The translations under genes were made by a program, and so were the position numbers. A stretch of DNA of 64,000 nt from SpSt-539 sp964549445 (GTDB lineage: Bacteria; Planctomycetota; Phycisphaerae; UBA1845; UTPLA1). The first letter of the stretch is position 1; each line of letters opens with the position of its first letter. This document shows positions 52,715 to 60,532 of the stretch, piece after piece. The notes beneath the pieces were generated by a model. That model worked only from the letters and a program-made list of their open reading frames with translations. It did no database searches and had not been told where the DNA came from. The stretch is taken from assembly GCA_964549445.1 (NCBI GenBank), contig CAZJVS010000004.1, forward strand, positions 112,816-176,815. The letters are read 5' to 3'.

Positions 52715-54586
52715 ATGCAAACGAAAACCATCGCCAACCGACACGCCGTACGCCTGTTTGTCGCCGCCATCGTCCTGATCGCATTCGGCGGGTGTAACAC
52801 CGCCGAGCAACTCGCGGGCGATCGCGGAAACGGAACCCCATCCCCCACGGGGAACTTCGACTCCGCCGCCCCCAATGCCCCCGGCGCGGGTGAGGCGGCC
52901 GAGATCGCCCGCGACATCGAAGAGGCCGACGTTGTCAAAGTCGCAGGCAGCTTCATCTACGTCCTGAACCCTTACAAAGGCCTCATCATCGTCGACGCCT
53001 CCAACCCCGACGCGCCGACCGTCCGCGGCTCGCTCGACCTTCGCGGCCGAGGCGTCGAAATGTACGTCGTCGGCCAGCGCGTCTTCGTCGTCCTCAGCGC
53101 CGACGTCGGCTACGGCTACGCCGAAGGCGGCGGCGGCATTGCGACCGATCTCGTCGCCCCGGGAAGGCCCACGGTCCTGCCCCCGCCACCCGATTTCACC
53201 GGCAGTCAGCTTGCCATCATTAACGTCGCCGATCCCGCCGCCCCGTCCTCACTCGGAAAAATCAACCTCGCCGGCTATGCCAACGCCAGCCGCCGCGTCG
53301 GAAATGTGATCTACGTCATCGGCAACACATCGCAAGGCTACTACTACTACGCCGATCCGCAGAACGCCCCGATCAACGAGGGCTTCGTCGCCTCGATCAA
53401 CGTCGCTGACCCCAACAACATCATCCCCGTCGAACGCGAAGTCTTTTCCGGCTCCGGCTTGCTGCTGCACGTCTCCGAGTCTGCGCTGTTCGCCGCCGAC
53501 CAGCGCTTTGACCCGAATCTCGGCGCTTCCACGACGCACATCCAATATGCCGACATCTCCGATCCCACCGGCGCGATCGAACTCCGCGGCGGCGTCGACG
53601 TCCCCGGCTTCATTCGCAACCGCTTCTACATGGACGATTTTGAAGGCGTCCTCCGCGTCGCGACCGAATCCAACGGTTTCGGCTTCCGCCAGGTCCGCGT
53701 CTACACCTACGACCTCGCCGACCCCGACCACATCACGTCCCTCGGCCAGGCCGACATCATTCAGGATGAATCGCTCGAGGCCGTTCGCTTCGACGGCCCG
53801 CGCGGCTACGCCGTCACCTTCCTCCGCGTCGATCCGCTCTTCGTCCTCGACCTGAGCGACCCCGCTCACCCGGCCGTCACCGGAAACCTCGTCGTCCCCG
53901 GCTTCTCAACCCACATCGAGCCGCGCGGCGAGCGCCTCATCGCCGTCGGCATCGACGACACCGACGGCCGCCGTCCCGCGGTCGCATACTACAACGTCGC
54001 CGATCCCGCCAACCCCGGCGAAATCGGCCGCGTTGTTCTGGGGCCTCCCGGATCGTTTACCGACTCCGATGCGACATGGGACGAGAAGGCCTTCAAAATC
54101 GTCGACGAACTCGGCCTTATCGCCATCCCATTCCAACACATCGATCCATCAACGATTCCGCCCGGACCAATTCCCCTGGACGCCGTGGCGGTCCGCGAGA
54201 ACCCCATCGGCTGCCTCAATGCAGTTCAACTCCTCGACTTCAGCGACTCCGGCCTGACGCGCCGCGGCTGGTTTGAGCACAGCGGCCGTGTCAACCGCGT
54301 CGGCACAATTGCCAACCGTCTCTTCGCCGTCTCGGCAGCCGGCCTGCAGACGGTGAACATCGACAACCGCGACGAACCCGCAAAGGCCGGCGAGGCCGAC
54401 TTCTTCTCCGATCAGGACATGTCCCTCTACAGCGGAGACTGCGGCTACATCTATTTCGACGGCTTCCCAGCCGGTAACAACTGGTTTGACGTGTTCGTCA
54501 ACGGCCGACTTTGCGGCTCCATCGGCATCGTTCCCGTCGCCGCGATCGTCGCGGGACTCACATTTGTGCGCCGCCGCTCGCGCTGA
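52715..54586 (+). CDS. Beta-propeller lipoprotein
   Basis: A 623-residue lipoprotein with lipobox IAFGGC (lipidated Cys27). A low-complexity Pro/Asn/Ala linker follows, then many repeated strand units with core 'VYVVGNxxxLxIIDVSDPxxP', for example FIYVLNPYKGLIIVDASNPD, LAIINVADPAAPSSLG and YNVADPANPGEIG. They resemble LVIVD/secreted beta-propeller domains. The last residues (RLCGSIGIVPVAAIVAGLTF followed by RRRSR) form a hydrophobic helix with a basic tail, which could be a sorting or anchor signal. No enzyme function is visible. Confidence 0.75.
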   Translation: MQTKTIANRHAVRLFVAAIVLIAFGGCNTAEQLAGDRGNGTPSPTGNFDSAAPNAPGAGEAAEIARDIEEADVVKVAGSFIYVLNPYKGLIIVDASNPDAPTVRGSLDLRGRGVEMYVVGQRVFVVLSADVGYGYAEGGGGIATDLVAPGRPTVLPPPPDFTGSQLAIINVADPAAPSSLGKINLAGYANASRRVGNVIYVIGNTSQGYYYYADPQNAPINEGFVASINVADPNNIIPVEREVFSGSGLLLHVSESALFAADQRFDPNLGASTTHIQYADISDPTGAIELRGGVDVPGFIRNRFYMDDFEGVLRVATESNGFGFRQVRVYTYDLADPDHITSLGQADIIQDESLEAVRFDGPRGYAVTFLRVDPLFVLDLSDPAHPAVTGNLVVPGFSTHIEPRGERLIAVGIDDTDGRRPAVAYYNVADPANPGEIGRVVLGPPGSFTDSDATWDEKAFKIVDELGLIAIPFQHIDPSTIPPGPIPLDAVAVRENPIGCLNAVQLLDFSDSGLTRRGWFEHSGRVNRVGTIANRLFAVSAAGLQTVNIDNRDEPAKAGEADFFSDQDMSLYSGDCGYIYFDGFPAGNNWFDVFVNGRLCGSIGIVPVAAIVAGLTFVRRRSR

Positions 54587-54677
54587 GCCACTGCCAGCTC
54601 CCCCACGAAAGCTGTTTGCAATCGCCGCCGTGCCGGGCTAGACTTCACGCAAGACCAAGAGGTAAAACGTTTTACTA

Positions 54678-56048
54678 ATGGCCGATTCCGCGCCCAAGAA
54701 ACGACTCGCGATTCTCGTCGGTGGGGGGCCCGCTCCCGGAATTAACTCCGTCATTGGTTCCGCCACCATCGAAGCCATCAACAGCGGCCTCGACGTCGTC
54801 GGCATCTACGACGGCTTCAAGTGGCTCGCCTCCGACAAGTTCTGCCCGGACAAGAACAGCATCGAGCTGAACATCGCCGACGTCGCCCGCATCCACTTCG
54901 CCGGCGGTTCCATTCTGCGAACCTCGCGCACCAGTCTCTTGAACACCGACAAGCTCGGAAGCTCCCCCGTCGTCATGCCCGATCCGGAGAAGATCCTCCG
55001 CGTCATCTCAAACTTACAGAGAGTCGGCGTCCAGTACCTTCTGACGATCGGCGGCGACGACACGGCCCTCTCGGCCCGCTTCGTCTCCGAACGCAGCGAA
55101 GGCGCCGTCCGCGTCGTCCACGTCCCCAAGACCATCGACAACGATCTCCCGCTCCCCGGCGACATCAACACCTTCGGATTCTCGTCCGCCCGCTATTGGG
55201 GAACCTTGATCGTCAAGAACCTGATGACCGACTCGCTCACGACCGGCCGCTGGTATCTCGTCACGGCCATGGGCCGCAATGCCGGCTTTCTCGCCCAGGG
55301 CATCGCCAAGTCCGCCGGCGCGACACTCTGCCTCATTCCCGAGGAGTTCGCCGAAAAGACCACCATCTCGCGCATTGTCGACGTGATCGAGGGCTCAATC
55401 CTCAAGCGTCGCGTCATGGGACGCCCCGACGGCGTCGCCGTCATCGCCGAAGGCCTTGCCTATCGCCTGGGCGACCGCGCCGAACTCGAACGACTCCTCG
55501 GCCGCGAGGTTCCGCTTGATGCCGCCGGCCATCCGCGGCTCTCGGAAGTCCCCCTGGGCGACATGCTCAAGCGCGAACTACAAATCAGGGCCCACGCCCG
55601 CGGCGAATCGGTCACCATGGTCACGCACGAACTGGGCTACGAGCTTCGCTCCGCCGACCCGACGCCCGCCGACATCGCCTATTGTCGTGACCTCGGCTAC
55701 GGTGCCATCCGCATGCTGCTCGACTCGCGCAACGTCGTCCCGCACGGCGCGATGGTGACCCTCGTCGGCGGTAATCTCGTCCCGATGGACTTCCAGACCA
55801 TGGTCGACCCCGCCACGAACCGCACGCGCATTCGCATGGTCAACGTCAATTCGCTTTCCTACCGCGTGGCCCGCGCCTACCAGATTCGCCTGGAGCTCTC
55901 CGATCTCGAAAACGAAGAAATGCTCACCAAGCTCGCCGCCATCGCGAAACTGACGCCCGCCGAGTTCCGCGAGCGTTACACCAACGCCGCCACCCGGCTG
56001 GTCGACCTCCAATCGCAACCCCCGGTCCCGGGCTCAACCGAAAGCTGA
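54678..56048 (+). CDS. pfp: 6-phosphofructokinase, probably pyrophosphate-dependent
   Basis: A 456-residue phosphofructokinase-family enzyme. The nucleotide/PPi loop is GGGPAPGIN. GGDD at residues 125-128 and PKTIDND at 150-156 (Lys151) are the residues that in characterised enzymes go with pyrophosphate rather than ATP (ATP types have GGDG and PGTIDND). GRNAGFLA and the sugar-site region are conserved. It would phosphorylate fructose-6-phosphate reversibly in glycolysis. A GAGG motif precedes the ATG. Confidence 0.88.
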   Translation: MADSAPKKRLAILVGGGPAPGINSVIGSATIEAINSGLDVVGIYDGFKWLASDKFCPDKNSIELNIADVARIHFAGGSILRTSRTSLLNTDKLGSSPVVMPDPEKILRVISNLQRVGVQYLLTIGGDDTALSARFVSERSEGAVRVVHVPKTIDNDLPLPGDINTFGFSSARYWGTLIVKNLMTDSLTTGRWYLVTAMGRNAGFLAQGIAKSAGATLCLIPEEFAEKTTISRIVDVIEGSILKRRVMGRPDGVAVIAEGLAYRLGDRAELERLLGREVPLDAAGHPRLSEVPLGDMLKRELQIRAHARGESVTMVTHELGYELRSADPTPADIAYCRDLGYGAIRMLLDSRNVVPHGAMVTLVGGNLVPMDFQTMVDPATNRTRIRMVNVNSLSYRVARAYQIRLELSDLENEEMLTKLAAIAKLTPAEFRERYTNAATRLVDLQSQPPVPGSTES

Positions 56049-56140
56049 ACGACACGCTTGCCGCGGCCAACCCCTACGGTTGAAATCGCCATTCGCGTCG
56101 TCCAGTGTGGCCGCCGCCCTCGTCACGAGTATTGCCCGAA

Positions 56141-57505
56141 ATGAAGTCCACGTCGCCGCGTCCACTTTCTCCAACTCGTACCGGCGCGGCTGCGCTCATT
56201 CTCGCCGCGATGCTCGCTGCGTGCTCCCTGGTGACGGCCTGGCAGGAAGGTCGGAATGTCCCCGGCTTGGACTACCATCACTTCTGGCTCGCAATCGACG
56301 CCGTGCGGCATCGGGTCGTTCCCGACATCTACGCGGCCGACTCGATTCCTGCCCTCACGGACCGCTATCTCACAAAGACCGCAGCCGACGCGTCCTCGCC
56401 CCGGCATCGCGCCGCAGCGCAGGAAACCTCTCAAATCGGCATCGTCGCGACCCCACTCCTTCACGCCTGTCTCGCGCTCTTTCAGCGCGGCGACTACGAG
56501 CGAGACTACAGCGTCTTCCTGTTTTTGAGTCTCGCTACGTTTACGCTCGCCGTCGTCCTCATCGGCCGCGCCTTCCACCTGCCGCTCCACGCCCAGTTGC
56601 TTGCCATTGCGTTCGCATGCACCTGGTTTGGTCCATTTTCCTCCGATACTCGTTCCGCGAACGTCAATCGACTGCAACTGGCGCTCGTTGCCGTCCTGAT
56701 ATGGCTGCTCGCCGCAGACGCCAGTCCGCGCCGCGACGCCGCGGCCGGCGCGGTCCTCGCCTTCGCAGTCCTCTTCAAACCAAACCTGGCTCCCATCGCG
56801 GTATTGCTCGCCGTCTACTGGTTGCTGGCCGCGAAGTGGCTCCGGCTGCGCTGGGTCGCCATCGGCGCCGGCCTCGGCGGTGTCGTCGCGTGGGCCGCCT
56901 CGTCCGCGTTCTTCGGAAGTCCTCGCTGCTGGTTCGAATGGGCGGCGATGGCCTCCCGGCTCTCCGATACTTACCAACCGACGCTTCAGGCCGGCAATCT
57001 GTCTCTCTCCGAGTTGATCTTCACCCGCACCGGCCATCGCCCTGGCGCATGGCTCGGCATCGCGATCTTCACGCTGGCGCTCGCCGCCGTCGCCTGGGCC
57101 GCCCGTCGCGATGCCCTCCGCCAGCCGCCGCGCGAGCGCCGGCCGCCTGAGCTCATTCTTATCGCTGTCGGCGCGTCGTTGTGGTTGCTGGTCGCGCGCC
57201 TGGCATGGTTTCACTACTGTATCCTTGTCCTGCCGCTCATCCTATGGACCCTTCGCCCGCTTCCGGCTGGCGACTCGGAGTTCCGAGTCCGTGTCTGGTC
57301 GCAACGCGTGCTCGGTGCGGTCGCCGTCGTGTTTTTCAACACGTATATCATGAGCTACGTCTTTGCCCCTTCGCTCTGGATGTTTGATCTCTTCTCCAAT
57401 CTTGCGATCGCGGCTCTGATTGCCGTCGCCTTGGCCGAGTTGGTCCGCTCGAGTGCTCACCACGGCCAGGTTGATCGCAGAGTCACCGAGAGTGTCGAAC
57501 GATGA
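56141..57505 (+). CDS. Polytopic membrane protein of the GT87/DUF2029 type
   Basis: A 454-residue membrane protein with about ten to eleven transmembrane helices. The first extracytoplasmic loop has the motif GLDYHHFWLAIDAVRH and then PDIYAAD, and a later segment has FKPNLAPIAVLLAVYW and NLSLSELIF, as in GT-C-fold mannosyltransferase-like (GT87) proteins. The predicted role is polyprenyl-phosphate-linked sugar transfer; the substrate is unknown. The ATG at 56141 is preferred over one 36 bases earlier. The stop overlaps the next gene (ATGA). Confidence 0.7.
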   Translation: MKSTSPRPLSPTRTGAAALILAAMLAACSLVTAWQEGRNVPGLDYHHFWLAIDAVRHRVVPDIYAADSIPALTDRYLTKTAADASSPRHRAAAQETSQIGIVATPLLHACLALFQRGDYERDYSVFLFLSLATFTLAVVLIGRAFHLPLHAQLLAIAFACTWFGPFSSDTRSANVNRLQLALVAVLIWLLAADASPRRDAAAGAVLAFAVLFKPNLAPIAVLLAVYWLLAAKWLRLRWVAIGAGLGGVVAWAASSAFFGSPRCWFEWAAMASRLSDTYQPTLQAGNLSLSELIFTRTGHRPGAWLGIAIFTLALAAVAWAARRDALRQPPRERRPPELILIAVGASLWLLVARLAWFHYCILVLPLILWTLRPLPAGDSEFRVRVWSQRVLGAVAVVFFNTYIMSYVFAPSLWMFDLFSNLAIAALIAVALAELVRSSAHHGQVDRRVTESVER

Positions 57506-58152
57506 ACCGAATTCAGACGTGGCCGGCGCTGCTCGTGCTGCTGGCGCTGGCAGGGGGGTGCCACCGAGAAGAAAAAGAAATCGCCGCCATGCGGCCGCGA
57601 TCCGAACAGACCGCCGTCTATCTCTTCCTCGGCTATGGCGACCGAAGTTGGTCCGGCGGCCTCTATCAGTTCGCCTACGGCTTGCGGCGGGGCGGCTGCT
57701 ACGCCCGCGTCGAGCCATACCGTAAATGGCAATCGGTCGCCAGAGACATCATCCGCGACCACCCCGCGAAACTCGTCCTGATCGGCCACTCTTTCGGCGC
57801 TGATGCCGCGGTCAAGACCGCTCGCGCCCTCCGCGACCACGGCATCAACGTCCGCGTCCTCGCGCTCCTCGACCCCAGCGCACCGCCGCTCGTGGTCCCC
57901 GGCGTCCCTCCTCCCATTCCCGACAACGTCGATTTCGCCATGGAGTTCTACGTCGTCCCCACGACCGTCAAGCTCCGCCCCGGCCCGCGCACCCGGCGCG
58001 AATCCGGCAACTCGCACACCGAACTCTTCGACTATGCCGTTGGTCGCAAGGGCAACTTGCCCGCCGCCCGCCGCGTCGACCACATCACCATCGACGATTC
58101 CGCCGACATCCAGGGCATGATCGCCGACAAAATGTCCGCCTCCGGCGTCTAG
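57502..58152 (+). CDS. Alpha/beta-hydrolase-like lipoprotein
   Basis: A 216-residue protein with lipobox LALAGGC (Cys20). The nucleophile elbow is LVLIGHSFGADAAVKTA (G-x-S-x-G). LLDPSAPP is a plausible acid turn, and the final His is in VDHITIDDSADIQGMI. It is thus a small serine hydrolase-like lipoprotein of unknown substrate, co-transcribed with the GT87-like gene by a 4-nt overlap. Confidence 0.72.
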   Translation: MNRIQTWPALLVLLALAGGCHREEKEIAAMRPRSEQTAVYLFLGYGDRSWSGGLYQFAYGLRRGGCYARVEPYRKWQSVARDIIRDHPAKLVLIGHSFGADAAVKTARALRDHGINVRVLALLDPSAPPLVVPGVPPPIPDNVDFAMEFYVVPTTVKLRPGPRTRRESGNSHTELFDYAVGRKGNLPAARRVDHITIDDSADIQGMIADKMSASGV

Positions 58153-58217
58153 CCGCGGCCGCTCGCCCGGCGAAAATCTGGACATCCGCCGCCGCGCCAG
58201 CGATAATCTCCAATCCG

Positions 58218-58300
58218 GCCGAAGTGGCGGAATGGCAGACGCAGTGGATTCAAAATCCACCGACCGCAAGGTCATGAGGGTTCAAGTCCCTCCTTCGGCA
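58218..58300 (+). tRNA. tRNA-Leu (anticodon CAA)
   Basis: An 83-base class II tRNA: acceptor GCCGAAG / CTTCGGC, anticodon stem GTGGA/TCCAC with loop TTCAAAA (anticodon CAA, reads UUG), a long variable arm, a T loop with TTCAAGT, and discriminator A, as expected for Leu. CCA is not encoded. Confidence 0.95.
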
Positions 58301-58329
58301 GTTCCCACCTTGCCCGCTAACTGAGTTGA

Positions 58330-58680
58330 TCAGCTGAGTGCGTCGCGATACGCATCCGATTGGAATCCGACCAGCAGCGTCTTCCCTCGCCGGATCACCG
58401 GCGCCCGCAGATTCCCCGTCGGCCCCAGCAGCACGGCCAGCAATTCCGCATCGCTCGGACGGTCCTTCTTCATATCAAACGTGATGAGCTTCGAGCCGCG
58501 CGTGGCGATCACCCGCTCCGCCGCGCGAGCCAGCTTCAACGCGTCGGCCTGGCCGAGCCGCGCCCTCTTTGCGTCAGTGATGTCCGGCGTCTCGATGTGA
58601 TTCTTCGCAAGGAACCCCTGCGACTTCTCGCAGGTCGGTCAGCCGGGGCGGTGGTAATACCAATCGACAGACTTCGACAT
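58330..58680 (-). CDS. Probable selenoprotein of the ArsC/Spx (thioredoxin-fold) family, UGA read as Sec14
   Basis: Read through one in-frame TGA (complement 58639-58641), this is a 116-residue ArsC/Spx-like protein. The redox motif is HRPG-U-PTCEKSQGFL, where UGA replaces the first Cys of a C-x-x-C. After the UGA the frame continues through the family's helices to the C-terminal signature GNLRAPVIRRGKTLLVGF. The RNA after UGA folds into a 7-bp hairpin, CCUGCGA-GAAG-UCGCAGG, with G first in the loop as in bacterial SECIS elements. The loop is only 11 bases after the UGA, closer than in E. coli fdhF. TGA is an ordinary stop elsewhere in the window, so recoding as Trp is unlikely. The ATG lies 18 bases after the nuoG stop. 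The alternative is a nonsense mutation. The part from 58539 down would be annotated as a small protein if UGA were taken as a stop. Confidence 0.72.
58617..58634 (-). promoter_or_regulatory. Candidate bacterial SECIS hairpin
   Basis: An 18-base hairpin starting four bases after the in-frame UGA: stem CCUGCGA / UCGCAGG, loop GAAG. Two further C-G pairs are possible below a two-base bulge. It has G as the first loop base, as required for SelB binding in known elements. It is shorter and nearer to the UGA than the E. coli element. Confidence 0.55.
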
Positions 58681-58698
58681 GGCTCCCATCCAGTTCGA

Positions 58699-60318
58699 TC
58701 AATGCATGTGCTCGGGCTTCGCCGGCGGCACGTGCAGGTTTGCCATCTCCGGAATCTCGGCCGCCATCTTCTCGCGGACCTTGCCGGCCCGATACAGCCC
58801 CTCAAATCCGGCCGCCGCATACAGGTATTGCCCGTCGCGCTGCGCGCCTTCCGGCGGTGGTATCGCCGCCGAGAATGCCTGCAGCAACCCGTCATGATTG
58901 ACGAACGAACCTTCGCGCTCCGCCCACGCGCACGCCGGCAGAACGATTGCCGCCGCCTCGCTCAGCCCGCTCGGAAGCGTATCCTGCACCACCAGCAACT
59001 TCACGTGGCCCGCCGCTGCAAGCAGTTCCTTCGTCGCCCACTCCCCGGGATACGCGCCGGAGATCCACGCTGCCGAATACGCCCCTTTCGCGGTCCGCTC
59101 GCAGAATTCGGCGAGCGACACGACGGGTCCTCCCGCCGCCTTCAGCACCATCTCGATGCCGCGGCGATTGGGACACTTCTCCGCCCGGATCGTGAACTTC
59201 GCCTTCTGGCCGTTGTTAACCGGAAACTTCTGATCCTCGCCGCTGACAGGCACAGGCCCCAATGCAAGTGTCGCCTGCGGCGCAACGGACCGGATGAACT
59301 TCACCAGCAGCCACGCCTCTTCGCAGCTCATGAACGGCGACAGCACCGCCGCGACCCGCGCCGGCCCATCCGCTTCGATCGCCTGCGCAAACCGCATCCG
59401 CAGGATGGTCGGCAGCTCGCTCCAGTCGGGATAATCCGACTCCGCCCCGCGCCGCACGGCCAGCCGCGTGATCCGCCGCGGATCTTGTACGTACTTCCAC
59501 CCGAATCGCCCCTCGTCGCACATCCAGAAATCGTTGACACCCGGGTTGTACCGCGGCTTGAGCCGCCAGACTTTTCCCTCGTTGTGGTCGATCTCGATCG
59601 CACACCCCGACGAACACCCCGCGCACACGCTCGGCGTGCTCTGCAGCATCCACACCCGCTGCTTCATCAGGAAGTCTTTGTCCAGCAGCGACCCCACCGG
59701 GCAGATATCCACCACATTACCCTGCAGCGGGTTTTCGAGCGGGATGCCCGGGAACACGTCGATCTCCGCCCGGTTCCCGCGATTCACCACGCACAGCTCG
59801 CCCGACCCCGCCACCTCGTGACAGAACCGAACGCACCGCGAGCACATCACGCAGCGATCCTGGTATAGCAGCGTCTTGCTGCCCACATCCTTCTTCGGGT
59901 TCTTCGTCTTTGCCTCGACCATCCGGCTGGTCGCCTGGCCAAACTTGAAGCTGTAGTCCTGCAGATAACACTCGCCCGCCTGGTCGCACACCGGGCAGTC
60001 GAGCGGGTGATTCAGCAGGAAGTACTCCATGCAGTGCTGCTGGTTGTCCCGCACCTTGTCCGAGTCAAACCGGACTTCCATCCCGTCCCGCACCGGCGTC
60101 TGGCAGCTCGGAACCAGCCGCGGCGCCCAGACCATTTCCTTGGTTTTCGGGTCCGGCTGTTTCATCTCCATCAGGCACAGCCGGCACGACGCCACCACCG
60201 ACAGCGCCGGGTGATAGCAGTAGTGGGGCACATCCCACCCCGCCTCCAGCGCCGCCAGCAGCACGGGAATTCCCTCCCGGCAATCGATACTTTTTCCATC
60301 AATAGTGATTTTCGGCAT
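58699..60318 (-). CDS. nuoG: NADH-quinone oxidoreductase subunit G (short form)
   Basis: A 539-residue iron-sulfur subunit of complex I. The [2Fe-2S] motif is CYHPALSVVASCRLCLME. Next come HPLDCPVCDQAGECYLQ (N5), CVMCSRCVRFC, and a further cluster motif CAGCSSGCAIEI. It then has only part of the molybdopterin-enzyme-like domain, so it is shorter than E. coli NuoG (about 900 residues). The ATG at 60318 starts the ferredoxin domain; a GTG 24 bases earlier is possible. It stands alone, about 18 kb from nuoI-D and on the other strand, followed by the ArsC-like selenoprotein gene. Confidence 0.92.
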   Translation of the reverse strand: MPKITIDGKSIDCREGIPVLLAALEAGWDVPHYCYHPALSVVASCRLCLMEMKQPDPKTKEMVWAPRLVPSCQTPVRDGMEVRFDSDKVRDNQQHCMEYFLLNHPLDCPVCDQAGECYLQDYSFKFGQATSRMVEAKTKNPKKDVGSKTLLYQDRCVMCSRCVRFCHEVAGSGELCVVNRGNRAEIDVFPGIPLENPLQGNVVDICPVGSLLDKDFLMKQRVWMLQSTPSVCAGCSSGCAIEIDHNEGKVWRLKPRYNPGVNDFWMCDEGRFGWKYVQDPRRITRLAVRRGAESDYPDWSELPTILRMRFAQAIEADGPARVAAVLSPFMSCEEAWLLVKFIRSVAPQATLALGPVPVSGEDQKFPVNNGQKAKFTIRAEKCPNRRGIEMVLKAAGGPVVSLAEFCERTAKGAYSAAWISGAYPGEWATKELLAAAGHVKLLVVQDTLPSGLSEAAAIVLPACAWAEREGSFVNHDGLLQAFSAAIPPPEGAQRDGQYLYAAAGFEGLYRAGKVREKMAAEIPEMANLHVPPAKPEHMH

Positions 60319-60532
60319 TGCCAGTCCGTCAGGTTCCTTCACGGTCGCAGTCTAGCACGCGAGCACCAGACGGGCCAGATACGCGGAGCGCGCAACCGTC
60401 GAAAAGCTCAGTCGTAGGGAAGGCGGATCAAGTCGGTGACAGGAATGATGAAGCAGCGGCGATGGTGAAGCCACCTGAAGGTCCTGATCCATAACCTGAT
60501 CTTGCATTGGGTGTGTTTTGTGCGTGCAGTCC

